In this document: positions 27,212-35,508 of the stretch, one piece after another
Layout of the letters: every line of letters begins with the position of its first letter
How positions within the stretch are numbered: the first letter of the stretch is position 1
From: JBKEDS01 sp047975545
GTDB lineage: Bacteria; Bacteroidota; Bacteroidia; Flavobacteriales; Flavobacteriaceae
Assembly (NCBI GenBank): GCA_047975545.1
Contig: JBKEDS010000023.1
Span: 16,830-80,829, forward strand
Reading direction: 5' to 3'
DNA length: 64,000 nucleotides
The notes under the pieces: model-generated
What the model was told of the DNA's origin: nothing
What the model saw: the letters and a program-made list of their open reading frames with translations, nothing else
Database searches by the model: none
Made by a program: the position numbers and the translations under genes

Positions 27212-28345
27212 ATGGCAAAATCAAGCTCGGCATTTTCTGATTCAAAAAAACACTTTAAAATCCTTGATGCCCTGCGGGGTGTTGCGGCCATTGTGGTTGT
27301 TATGTTTCATCTTTTGGAGGTTTATTCCGGGGGCAACCATATCGAGCAGTTAATAAACCATGGCTATTTGGCCGTGGATTTTTTCTTTATGCTTTCCGGA
27401 TATGTTATGGCCCATGCCTACGACGATCGCTGGAACAGCATGACCCTAAAAGATTTTTTTAAGCGCCGTGTTATTAGGTTACACCCCATGATTATCTTGG
27501 GCATGACCATAGGGGCTTTGCTTTTTTACTTTGGCGAATCGGATTTTTTCCCAAAAATAGCCGATACTACCTTTTGGCAATTACTTGTAATAACCCTTAT
27601 CGGGTATACGTTGCTTCCCGTTCCGCCGTCCATGGACATAAGGGGATGGGACGAAATGCACCCGCTTAACGGCCCTGCGTGGTCCTTGTTTTTCGAATAT
27701 ATTGCCAATGTACTACATGCCTTGGTACTTCGGAAATTATCGAAAAAAGTACTTGCCATTTTTGTTTTTATTGCTGCCATTGCCTTAATCCACCTTGCCG
27801 TTACAAGCCCGAATGGCGATATTATCGGGGGTTGGTCCCTAACCGCCGAGCAATTAAGAATTGGCTTTACCCGATTGCTGTTTCCGTACATGGCCGGTAT
27901 GTTATTGTGCAGGGTAATAAAGGTTATAAGCATTAAAAACACGTTTTTGCTTTGCAGCCTGTTGTTAATATTGGCGTTAAGCATGCCAAGAATTGGGGGC
28001 TACAACAATTTATGGGCCAATGGCCTGTACGATTCGTTAACCATAATATTGGTGTTTCCCGTAATTATTTATTTGGCGGCTTCGGGCGAGATAAAAACAA
28101 AAACGGAAGACAAAATTTATACTTTTCTTGGCGATATATCCTACCCAATCTACATTATACACTTCCCTTTTGCCTGTATATTTTATGCTTGGGTTACCGA
28201 AAACAATATTCCCATTGCCCAAGGCGTTTGGATGGGTATTGGTATTTTAATAATTTCGGTAGTACTGTCCTATGTAGCATTAAAATATTATGACGAACCT
28301 ATTAGAAAATGGCTCACAAAACGTTTTATGAAAGTCCGCCCGTAA
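27212..28345 (+). CDS. Acyltransferase family 3 integral membrane protein (377 aa)
   Basis: This is an OatA/WecH-type inner-membrane acyltransferase. The N-terminal signature KILDALRGVAAIVVVMFHL has the conserved Arg and His, followed by AVDFFFMLSGYVMAHAY and about ten hydrophobic helices. Such enzymes transfer acetyl or other acyl groups to sugars, peptidoglycan or lipids. There is no extra periplasmic SGNH domain. An in-frame TTG at 27146 would add 22 residues; ATG 27212 fits the family better. The gene is 19 nt upstream of the zinc-ribbon protein gene but the two have no obvious common function. Confidence 0.88.
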   Translation: MAKSSSAFSDSKKHFKILDALRGVAAIVVVMFHLLEVYSGGNHIEQLINHGYLAVDFFFMLSGYVMAHAYDDRWNSMTLKDFFKRRVIRLHPMIILGMTIGALLFYFGESDFFPKIADTTFWQLLVITLIGYTLLPVPPSMDIRGWDEMHPLNGPAWSLFFEYIANVLHALVLRKLSKKVLAIFVFIAAIALIHLAVTSPNGDIIGGWSLTAEQLRIGFTRLLFPYMAGMLLCRVIKVISIKNTFLLCSLLLILALSMPRIGGYNNLWANGLYDSLTIILVFPVIIYLAASGEIKTKTEDKIYTFLGDISYPIYIIHFPFACIFYAWVTENNIPIAQGVWMGIGILIISVVLSYVALKYYDEPIRKWLTKRFMKVRP

Positions 28346-28364
28346 TGGAAATTTACAGTTATTA

Positions 28365-29468
28365 ATGGAAAACACCCCAACAAAAAAATCCGAACTAAAA
28401 AAAGCCTGTACCAATTGTGGTGCCGAACTGCTGTATGCCCCCGGCACAACAACATTGGCTTGCGAATATTGCGGCAATACCGAAAGCATAGAACCCGCTG
28501 CCGATACTTTTGAGGAATTGGAGCTAAAACCCTATTTAGAAGCCCTGGGCAGCCAAACCCATAGCGAGCTTATTAATATGTTGCAGTGCAAAAACTGCGG
28601 CGCCAACCAGCATATCGAGGACCATTACAAATCGTTGCACTGTATATATTGCAGTATGCCCTTAATTATCGAGGACACCAAAAAAGAAGAATGGATACTC
28701 CCCGGGGCCGTATTGCCCTTTCAAATAAACCACGATAAAGCCCATCAAATATTTAAGCGCTGGGTCGATGGTTTGTGGTTTGCCCCCAACAACTTAAAAA
28801 AAGCCGCATTGGATCCCGATTTAACCCGAGGGCTATATTTGCCGTATTGGACTTTCGATGCCCAACTGTACGCCGATTATACAGGCCAGCGTGGCGATTA
28901 TTACTATGTAAACGTACCCTACACGACACAAGTAAACGGAAAATCGGTTACCCGAACACGACAGGAACGCCGCACACGGTGGACTTATGCAAGCGGTAAC
29001 ATATCGGGTTTTGTGGACGATACTTTGGTAAAAGCCTCAAACCAAAAAAAAGGGCAAATCCCATCCAACATAGCCCGATGGAACCTAAAACTGTTGCAGC
29101 CCTTTAACAGCAGTTATCTTTCGGGTTTTGTAACCGAAAAATATACCATTTCGTTAAAGGATGGCCACTTGACCTCCAACGACCAAGCCCGAAATATTGC
29201 CACCAATTGGGCCTGCCGCGATATTGGTGGCGACACCCAACGCGTAACCTCGTTGGACATGACGCTAACCAACGAAACCTTTAAGCATATTCTTCTGCCC
29301 GTTTACATAAGCAGTTATACTTTTAAAGGCAAGCCGTATAGCTTTTTTATAAATGGCGAAAACGGTGCGGTTTCGGGGCAACGGCCATATTCGTTTTGGA
29401 AAATATTTATTTTGGTGCTGTTTGTTTTAATTATAATTTTTGTAATAGCTACGGTATCAGGTAACTAA
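28365..29468 (+). CDS. Zinc-ribbon membrane protein, often misnamed PriA-like (367 aa)
   Basis: The N-terminus holds two zinc ribbons: CTNCGAELLYAPGTTTLACEYCG (CxxC...CxxC, about residues 16-37) and CKNCGANQHIEDHYKSLHCIYC (about 72-93; given as cysteine pairs CKNC and CIYC). The middle is a beta-rich domain with YLPYWTFDAQLYADYTGQRG and many Tyr/Trp. The last 25 residues are a hydrophobic anchor (FILVLFVLIIIFVIATV). It lacks helicase motifs, so a PriA label would be wrong. The C-terminal anchor places the ribbons in the cytoplasm or on a membrane. Function is unknown; the family is widespread. Confidence 0.72.
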   Translation: MENTPTKKSELKKACTNCGAELLYAPGTTTLACEYCGNTESIEPAADTFEELELKPYLEALGSQTHSELINMLQCKNCGANQHIEDHYKSLHCIYCSMPLIIEDTKKEEWILPGAVLPFQINHDKAHQIFKRWVDGLWFAPNNLKKAALDPDLTRGLYLPYWTFDAQLYADYTGQRGDYYYVNVPYTTQVNGKSVTRTRQERRTRWTYASGNISGFVDDTLVKASNQKKGQIPSNIARWNLKLLQPFNSSYLSGFVTEKYTISLKDGHLTSNDQARNIATNWACRDIGGDTQRVTSLDMTLTNETFKHILLPVYISSYTFKGKPYSFFINGENGAVSGQRPYSFWKIFILVLFVLIIIFVIATVSGN

Positions 29469-29548
29469 AAAAAACCAATGTGTTTTTTCTTGAAAAACGA
29501 AAATATTTTATGGCGAAACAATTATCTTAGTAGTAAAATTTATAAATC

Positions 29549-31438
29549 ATGACCAAAAAAACTATTACATTTTTAATGCTGTTTATTGTAGCAATAGGTT
29601 CGGTAAACGCACAACGAAGTGCCACATGGCAAAAAGAATTAGATTCACCTATTAAGGAGTTGGTTATAGACCAACTAACGGGAATTGTAATTGTAGAAAC
29701 CCAAAACGAGCTCCAGGCCATTGCCCCGGACAAAAAGGATATTATCTGGAAGCATGAAAAAAGTGCTTTGGGGATGAATAAAATATCAGCAGACGAAGAG
29801 GCGGTGATAGATGTTGCCGAAATGACCTCTAATAATATGGGAATAGAACTAATCCCAAATACCAACTTGTTTTTATTAACAAAAGGAAAACAGTTTTTAA
29901 TTTTAAATATTGAAACAGGGGAAATTAAACTCAACTCGGTTGATAAAGGTGTTGACCTGATTAGCTTCTATTTTTTTCCAACTAAAAACATAATAGTAGC
30001 CTTTGTACAAAAAGGCATAAAGTACCAGGTGATAAGTTTCGATACAAAAAACTTAGCAACGGTATGGGAACAGCCAATTGAGGGATCTTCCATAGCCGAA
30101 ATGTTTAAGCTAAAAAGCGGGGCAGACCCAGCTCCGCAAGTCGATAAGGATGGCAACTATTTAATATGTTTCAACAGAACTATTTATAAATTAGATAAAG
30201 CAACGGGCGAAGTGCTTTGGCAACAGGGAAAACGGATTAAATATTTTGATTACAGTCCAAAGAGCGATGTCGTTGTGGCTTACAATACAGAATCGAACTT
30301 TAACAAAATTAAAGGGGCGCTAAAGTTTTCGTTAAAAGAAAAAGGCGAAATCAGTTTTATTAACAATCAAACAGGATCCTTTAATTTTGACGCTTTAAAT
30401 GTTGAAAACTTCAGGTATGCCGAAGATTTTGGGACCGATGTTTTAATCGGGGCAGGAAATAGGTTTAACCGATATGATTATAAAACAGGTGAAAAAAAAT
30501 GGAAGAAAGATCCCAAAGGGAAAAGAATATCGGCCATAAATAAAACAAGTAAAGAAACTTATGTTTATACAGCCGACGATGAAATTATGCATATTGATGC
30601 CAATGGCGAAAAAATTTGGAAAAAACCCGTTCAAATAACCGACGAAAGAGAATCGGAAACCTTAGTTTTAGATGAAACCGACAAAGGAAATATTGTTTAC
30701 ATAACAGAAACACATGCCAATATTGTCGATTTAAATTCGGGAGACAAAAAATGGAAAAAGGATTTAAAATTAAAATTTGACGAAAAACGTCCAACATTAG
30801 CCGTGGCAGACCATAAGACAAAAAGCTATTTTATTTATAACGACGAACAATTTTTTACTTTTACCGAACAAACAAATGAGCGACCCGAAGAATTTTCGGA
30901 GGTGAAAATTAAAAAAGAAAAAGAAGTTGAAAACATGTTTAATTTAGAGGATAAATTAGTGGTTACGGGAACGGGGGAGATTTTAGCCATAGATAAAGGT
31001 GGAAATGAATTGTACCACATAATTTATAAAGAACCAGGAGGATTTGGACGTAAGCTTTCAAATACGGCCTTAAAAATTGGATCCGGGCTCTCATATACTA
31101 TTGCAAACGCAACGGTTTCTGTCAATGGAGGCCCCGAACAAGGTTTGTTTGTGGAACAAGGAAGTACAGCACAGGAAGACTTAAACTATTTTTCTAATGT
31201 TACCTATGGAATGGTAACAAGCCGTTTTAAAGCAAAAAATATCGATAAATACTCTTACTTTTTTGCCAAAGAGGGCGAAGGCGAAAATAAGGTAAAAGTA
31301 TTGGTGAAAGTAGATAGAGCAACAGGCGAGGAAGTTGATAAAATAATATTTAACAACAACCGCCCCGTATACGATATCGACCTAATAAGCCAAAGCATAT
31401 TTTATGCCAACGGTAATACCTTGGATGTTTTTGAATAA
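29549..31438 (+). CDS. Secreted PQQ-like beta-propeller protein (629 aa)
   Basis: A signal peptide (ends near SVNAQ) precedes repeated propeller blades of the PQQ-binding-like type. Examples are GIVIVETQNELQAIAP, KLDKATGEVLWQQGK, YDYKTGEKKWKKDPKG, HIDANGEKIWKKPVQ and VDLNSGDKKWKKDLK, where the Gly-x-x-x-Trp ends mark blade edges. No dehydrogenase metal or PQQ ligands are evident, so an enzyme role is not supported. There is no lipobox or T9SS tail, so the product is probably periplasmic. It is monocistronic. A similar but lipid-anchored propeller protein is encoded at 13325-15748. Confidence 0.75.
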   Translation: MTKKTITFLMLFIVAIGSVNAQRSATWQKELDSPIKELVIDQLTGIVIVETQNELQAIAPDKKDIIWKHEKSALGMNKISADEEAVIDVAEMTSNNMGIELIPNTNLFLLTKGKQFLILNIETGEIKLNSVDKGVDLISFYFFPTKNIIVAFVQKGIKYQVISFDTKNLATVWEQPIEGSSIAEMFKLKSGADPAPQVDKDGNYLICFNRTIYKLDKATGEVLWQQGKRIKYFDYSPKSDVVVAYNTESNFNKIKGALKFSLKEKGEISFINNQTGSFNFDALNVENFRYAEDFGTDVLIGAGNRFNRYDYKTGEKKWKKDPKGKRISAINKTSKETYVYTADDEIMHIDANGEKIWKKPVQITDERESETLVLDETDKGNIVYITETHANIVDLNSGDKKWKKDLKLKFDEKRPTLAVADHKTKSYFIYNDEQFFTFTEQTNERPEEFSEVKIKKEKEVENMFNLEDKLVVTGTGEILAIDKGGNELYHIIYKEPGGFGRKLSNTALKIGSGLSYTIANATVSVNGGPEQGLFVEQGSTAQEDLNYFSNVTYGMVTSRFKAKNIDKYSYFFAKEGEGENKVKVLVKVDRATGEEVDKIIFNNNRPVYDIDLISQSIFYANGNTLDVFE

Positions 31439-31497
31439 AAAAACATGTCCATAAAAATGAGGCTGCCCGAAAAGCAGTTCTTTATCATTTGAACAAG

Positions 31498-31547
31498 GAA
31501 CGAAGCGAAGCATCCCGACATAGTTAGTGGGCATTTCGCTTCGCTCC
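31498..31547. repeat. REP-like inverted repeat
   Basis: CGAAGCGAA at 31501-31509 is the reverse complement of TTCGCTTCG at 31535-31543, with a 25-nt loop. The words resemble the GAAGC/GCTTC words in the repeats at 33878 and 58886. Confidence 0.6.
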
Positions 31548-31683
31548 ATATTAGAAAAGCCAAAACCGAAGATGCGCTGAATGTGATACCGTTTCTGCCT
31601 TAAAATTACCCATTAAAGCATTTTTTCAGCGGTAAAATAATAGTTTGGCACGAATTTGCTAAAGAAATTCTAAAAGATAAACC

Positions 31684-31713
31684 TTGTTAAAACAGGCAAT
31701 TATGTTACTTTTG
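31684..31713 (+). promoter_or_regulatory. Bacteroidota housekeeping promoter of the glycan cluster
   Basis: TTG at 31684-31686, a 19-nt spacer, then TACTTTTG at 31706-31713: an exact match to TTG-N19-TAnnTTTG. It is 120 bases upstream of rmlB and the cleanest promoter in the window. It probably starts the long rml-wzx-wzy transcription unit. Confidence 0.78.
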
Positions 31714-31834
31714 CACGGCGGTCAAGATTTAGCGTGTTATAAGCAAATTAACCAGTATGTCTAAATTGAATGGTTGTCGAGTCGGGCTGAAAGAAAGAAT
31801 TGAGAAAATTTATATATAGTTTAAGGGCTTATAC

Positions 31835-32881
31835 ATGAAAATATTAATAACAGGAGGAGCGGGTTTTATAGGTTCACACGTTGTTAGGCTGTTTGTAAAT
31901 AAATATCCAAATTATAAAGTTTTTAATTTGGACACTTTAACCTATGCCGGTAACTTAGAAAACCTACAAGGTATTGAACACAAATCCAATTATCATTTTA
32001 TAAAGGCTGATATAACAGACGAAGAAACGGTTAACCAACTTTTTCAAGCCCATAGGTTTGAAGCTGTTATCCATCTCGCGGCCGAGTCGCACGTGGATCG
32101 CTCCATAACCAACCCGTTGGCTTTTGTAAAAACCAATGTTCTGGGCACTTTAAACCTTTTAAATGCTTTTAAAAATACATGGCAAGGTAATTTTAAGGAC
32201 AAACGGTTTTACCACATCAGTACCGATGAGGTTTACGGTACTTTGGGCGAATCGGGCTTGTTTACCGAAACCACGGCCTACGACCCCAATTCGCCCTATT
32301 CGGCCTCAAAAGCCAGTTCCGACCATTTTGTGCGGGCCTATGGCGAAACCTACGGGTTGCCTTATGTTATTACCAACTGTTCGAACAACTACGGACAAAA
32401 CCAATTTCCGGAGAAATTAATTCCATTATTCATCAATAACATTATCAACAATAAACCCTTGCCCGTTTATGGCGACGGCAACTATACCCGCGATTGGTTG
32501 TACGTGGTAGACCATGCCCGAGCTATTGATTTAGTATTCCACAAAGGAAAAAATGCCGAAACCTACAATATAGGTGGTTTTAACGAGTGGAAAAACATCG
32601 ATTTGGTAAAGCTGTTGTGCCAACAAATGGACGAAAAATTAGGACGTAAAAAAGGAAGTTCAGAAACGCTAATCACTTACGTTAAAGACCGACCCGGGCA
32701 TGATTTGCGCTATGCCATAGACGCTTCAAAAATAAACAAAGAACTGGGTTGGAAACCTTCGGTAACTTTTGAAGAAGGCCTATCCATAACCATAGATTGG
32801 TATTTAAACAACCAAGAATGGCTCGATAACGTAACAAGTGGCGAATATCAATTGTATTACGAAAAGCAGTATGAAAAATAG
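31835..32881 (+). CDS. rmlB: dTDP-glucose 4,6-dehydratase (348 aa)
   Basis: RmlB converts dTDP-glucose to dTDP-4-keto-6-deoxyglucose, step 2 of dTDP-L-rhamnose synthesis, in the cytoplasm. It is an extended short-chain dehydrogenase: the Rossmann motif GGAGFIG is at residues 7-13, catalytic TDE at 130-132 and YSASK at 155-159. SHVDRSI and NNYGQNQFPEKLIPLFI are RmlB-specific. Length is standard. It is the first gene after the 31684 promoter, followed by rmlA after 100 nt holding a hairpin repeat. GC content is like the chromosomal genes, unlike the downstream cassette. Confidence 0.97.
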   Translation: MKILITGGAGFIGSHVVRLFVNKYPNYKVFNLDTLTYAGNLENLQGIEHKSNYHFIKADITDEETVNQLFQAHRFEAVIHLAAESHVDRSITNPLAFVKTNVLGTLNLLNAFKNTWQGNFKDKRFYHISTDEVYGTLGESGLFTETTAYDPNSPYSASKASSDHFVRAYGETYGLPYVITNCSNNYGQNQFPEKLIPLFINNIINNKPLPVYGDGNYTRDWLYVVDHARAIDLVFHKGKNAETYNIGGFNEWKNIDLVKLLCQQMDEKLGRKKGSSETLITYVKDRPGHDLRYAIDASKINKELGWKPSVTFEEGLSITIDWYLNNQEWLDNVTSGEYQLYYEKQYEK

Positions 32882-32885
32882 CTAT

Positions 32886-32977
32886 GTTGTTATAGAATTA
32901 CGGTGTTATGCTGTTCACTTTGGTAAACTATAACTTCATAACCGTATAACTTCATAACAGCATAACAGCATAACAAC
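32886..32977. repeat. Long hairpin with internal direct repeats between rmlB and rmlA
   Basis: GTTGTTAT (32886-32893) pairs with ATAACAAC (32970-32977), and GTTATGCTGTT (32905-32915) pairs with AACAGCATAAC (32956-32966). The segment also holds two copies of TATAACTTCATAAC (32929-32942, 32945-32958) and two of AGCATAAC. It looks like slippage-built repetitive DNA that can fold in the transcript between two operon genes. Confidence 0.6.
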
Positions 32978-32981
32978 AAAA

Positions 32982-33848
32982 ATGAAAGGCATTATTTTAG
33001 CAGGCGGCTCCGGAACGCGATTACACCCCTTAACCTTATCGGTAAGTAAGCAGCTTATGCCCATTTACGATAAGCCCATGATTTATTACCCGCTTTCAAC
33101 ATTAATATATGCGGGCATAAACGAAATACTAATCATTTCAACCCCAAAAGATTTACCACTTTTTAAAGATTTGTTGGGTGATGGCAAAAAATACGGTTGC
33201 CGTTTCGAATACGCCGTTCAAGAAGCCCCCAATGGTTTGGCCGAAGCTTTTATTATTGGCGAAACATTTATTGGCAACGATAAGGTTGCCCTTATTTTGG
33301 GCGATAATATTTTTTACGGTACAGGGCTTTCAAAACTCCTGCAAAGCAATAACAACCCCGATGGCGGTATTATTTACGCTTACCGTGTCCATGATCCCGG
33401 GCGTTATGGCGTGGTGGAGTTTAATGATGAAGGACAGGCTATTTCAATAGAAGAAAAACCGCAAAATCCAAAATCCAATTACGCCGTGCCTGGGATTTAT
33501 TTTTACGATAATTCGGTAGTGCAAATAGCCAAGAACATGAAACCAAGCAGTAGGGGCGAACTGGAAATAACCGATGTAAACAAAGCCTATTTACAACAAG
33601 GAAAGCTTAGTGTAAGTATACTCGATAGGGGAACCGCTTGGTTGGATACCGGAACATTTCAATCGCTTATGCAAGCCTCACAGTTTGTCGAGGTTATCGA
33701 AGAGCGCCAGGGTTTAAAAATAGGGTCTATCGAGGTTGCAGCCTTTGAAATAGGATTTATAACAAAAGAGCAATTTAAAGATTTGGCAGAGCCTTTAATG
33801 AAAAGTGGCTATGGTAAAAATTTGCTGGGATTGCTTAAAAAAGAATAG
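32982..33848 (+). CDS. rmlA: Glucose-1-phosphate thymidylyltransferase (288 aa)
   Basis: RmlA makes dTDP-glucose from dTTP and glucose 1-phosphate, the first step of the dTDP-rhamnose pathway. The nucleotide-binding signature LAGGSGTRLHPLT is at residues 6-18, with KQLMPIYDKPMIYYPLS following, and LGDNIFYG provides the metal-binding Asp. YAVPGIYFYDN and RGTAWLDTGTFQSL are also characteristic. Length is typical. The product feeds rmlB directly upstream. The gap to rmlC (174 nt) contains a REP-like element, so the rml genes may be partly uncoupled. Confidence 0.97.
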   Translation: MKGIILAGGSGTRLHPLTLSVSKQLMPIYDKPMIYYPLSTLIYAGINEILIISTPKDLPLFKDLLGDGKKYGCRFEYAVQEAPNGLAEAFIIGETFIGNDKVALILGDNIFYGTGLSKLLQSNNNPDGGIIYAYRVHDPGRYGVVEFNDEGQAISIEEKPQNPKSNYAVPGIYFYDNSVVQIAKNMKPSSRGELEITDVNKAYLQQGKLSVSILDRGTAWLDTGTFQSLMQASQFVEVIEERQGLKIGSIEVAAFEIGFITKEQFKDLAEPLMKSGYGKNLLGLLKKE

Positions 33849-33877
33849 TAATTAAAACTGTAACTATCAGTTGAGCC

Positions 33878-33994
33878 GTCATTACGAGGAAGGCACGACC
33901 GAAGTAATCCGTATAATACAAGTAACTGCTGGGCAAGGTCGAAGCAAAGTGAAGAATCTCAAATAGCGAGATATTTCGTTTCACTCAATATGAC
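33878..33994. repeat. REP-like palindromic element between rmlA and rmlC
   Basis: The pattern GTCATTACGAGG...GACCGAAGTAATC, then GAAGAATCTC...ATTTCGTTTCACTCAATATGAC, is the degenerate inverted form of the common flavobacterial element with GCAATGACG-like ends. A better preserved relative lies at 58887-58952. It occupies most of the 174-nt gap. Confidence 0.6.
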
Positions 33995-34022
33995 ACATCA
34001 TAAAAAAAAGAATTGAAGGGTA

Positions 34023-34568
34023 ATGAATATAGTTGAAACAAAATTAAAAGGCTGTTTTATTTTGGAGCCAACCGTTTTTAAAGATGAACGCGGCTATTTT
34101 TTCGAGAGTTTTAATCAAGAGAAATTTAATAAAGCTATCGGACAAAATGTTACGTTTGTTCAGGATAACGAGTCATTTTCATCGAAAGGCGTATTAAGGG
34201 GGCTTCATTACCAAATAGGCGAATATGCCCAAGCAAAATTAGTACGAGTTGTAAAAGGAAAAGTGCTTGATGTAGTAGTTGATATTAGAAAAGAATCATC
34301 CACTTTTGGACACCATGTTTCGGTAGAACTTTCAGAGGACAACAAAAAACAATTATTTTTGCCTCGTGGATTTGCCCATGGCTTTATTGTGTTGAGCGAT
34401 ACTACTATCTTTAATTATAAGTGTGATAATTTTTATAAACGAGTTTCGGAAGGAGGCATTATTTATAACGACCCAGACTTGAATATCGATTGGAAATTAA
34501 AAAAAGAGGAATTTATAGTTTCTGACAAGGACTTGATACTCCCAAAACTTTCCGAAATAAAAATCTGA
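34023..34568 (+). CDS. rmlC: dTDP-4-dehydrorhamnose 3,5-epimerase (181 aa)
   Basis: RmlC epimerises dTDP-4-keto-6-deoxyglucose at C3 and C5. It is a small cupin. Visible are FKDERGYFFESFN, RGLHYQ with the catalytic His, VVDIRKES with the partner Asp, and LPRGFAHGFIVLS. Length is standard for RmlC. It is 4 nt from rmlD, so the two are translated together. Base composition begins to fall toward AT here relative to rmlB and rmlA. Confidence 0.96.
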   Translation: MNIVETKLKGCFILEPTVFKDERGYFFESFNQEKFNKAIGQNVTFVQDNESFSSKGVLRGLHYQIGEYAQAKLVRVVKGKVLDVVVDIRKESSTFGHHVSVELSEDNKKQLFLPRGFAHGFIVLSDTTIFNYKCDNFYKRVSEGGIIYNDPDLNIDWKLKKEEFIVSDKDLILPKLSEIKI

Positions 34569-34572
34569 TACC

Positions 34573-35439
34573 ATGGAAAAGGACAAACACATTACAATAT
34601 TAATTGCTGGAGGTAATGGACAGTTAGCCCGTTGTATAGAAGATGTTGAAAAGGAGCATGGCAATCTAAATGTTATTTATACAGATTACCATGATTTGGA
34701 TATAACTGATTTCAATAAAGTAAGAGCTTATTTTAAAACTAAAAAAATAGATTATTGCATTAATTGTGCCGCTTACACTGCCGTAGATAAGGCCGAAGAG
34801 GAGCAAGAGTTGGCCTTTAAAATAAACGCCGAAGGCCCTAAGAATTTGGCAACTGTTTGTAAACAATATGGTGTTATTTTAATTCATATCTCAACTGATT
34901 TTGTTTTTGATGGTAAAAAAACAAGCCCTTATACGGAAGAGGATAGCCCAAATCCTATTAGTGTTTATGGAGCCTCTAAATTGCAGGGCGAAGCTGAAAT
35001 TCAAAATAGATTAAAAAAATATTTTATTATACGTACCTCATGGCTATATTCCGAATATGGAAACAATTTTATGAAAACCATGCTGCGTTTGGCCAAAACA
35101 CGAGATGAAATAGGGGTTGTGAGTGATCAAATAGGCACGCCAACCTATGCTGGCGATTTGGCAGAGATAATTATTGAAATTATTAACAGCCGTTCCCAAT
35201 ATTATGGCCTTTATCATTATAGCAATGAAGGTGCTGTTTCATGGTATGACTTTGCTAAGGCTATTTTTAACAGGAATAATATTAAAATAAAAGTAAACCC
35301 CATTAACACCGAAGATTTTCCTACACAAGCAACAAGGCCAAAGTATAGTGTTTTGGATAAAAATAAAATTAAAAAATATTTGAAGGTAAAAATTTTGAAT
35401 TGGGAAGATAGGTTGAAAAAGGAGCAAAAAGAATTATAA
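34573..35439 (+). CDS. rmlD: dTDP-4-dehydrorhamnose reductase (288 aa)
   Basis: RmlD reduces the 4-keto group to give dTDP-L-rhamnose. Seen: the Rossmann motif AGGNGQLARCI near residue 12, INCAAYTAVDKAEEE, STDFVFDGKKTSPYTEED, and catalytic YGASK with QGEAEI. RTSWLYSEYGNNF and ATRPKYSVLDKNKI complete the signature. It finishes the rml set, so rhamnose is a likely component of the surface glycan. The DUF1972 glycosyltransferase at 43451 is a plausible user. From this gene on, codon use is strongly AT-rich. Confidence 0.96.
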   Translation: MEKDKHITILIAGGNGQLARCIEDVEKEHGNLNVIYTDYHDLDITDFNKVRAYFKTKKIDYCINCAAYTAVDKAEEEQELAFKINAEGPKNLATVCKQYGVILIHISTDFVFDGKKTSPYTEEDSPNPISVYGASKLQGEAEIQNRLKKYFIIRTSWLYSEYGNNFMKTMLRLAKTRDEIGVVSDQIGTPTYAGDLAEIIIEIINSRSQYYGLYHYSNEGAVSWYDFAKAIFNRNNIKIKVNPINTEDFPTQATRPKYSVLDKNKIKKYLKVKILNWEDRLKKEQKEL

Positions 35440-35508
35440 AAATAAATGTAACGAAAAAGAGGAGGTATTTATTACTCCACTTAATAATAACGTATTAAAA
35501 AAAATAAA

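Larger units (their letters stand above)
31439..31834. other. Gene-free region upstream of the glycan cluster
   Basis: These 396 bases hold no credible gene. They contain a REP-like inverted repeat near 31498-31547 and a good promoter at 31684-31713. The transcribed leader from there to rmlB would be about 115 nt. Confidence 0.7.

Noticed and set aside
28365..29468. PriA helicase annotation for the zinc-ribbon protein
   Set aside because: Only zinc ribbons are shared; no Walker A/B or helicase motifs exist and a C-terminal membrane anchor is present.
32929..32974. Tandem 14-nt and 8-nt repeats as a CRISPR array
   Set aside because: The units are too short, with 2-nt or no spacers, there are no cas genes, and the repeats sit within a hairpin between rmlB and rmlA.
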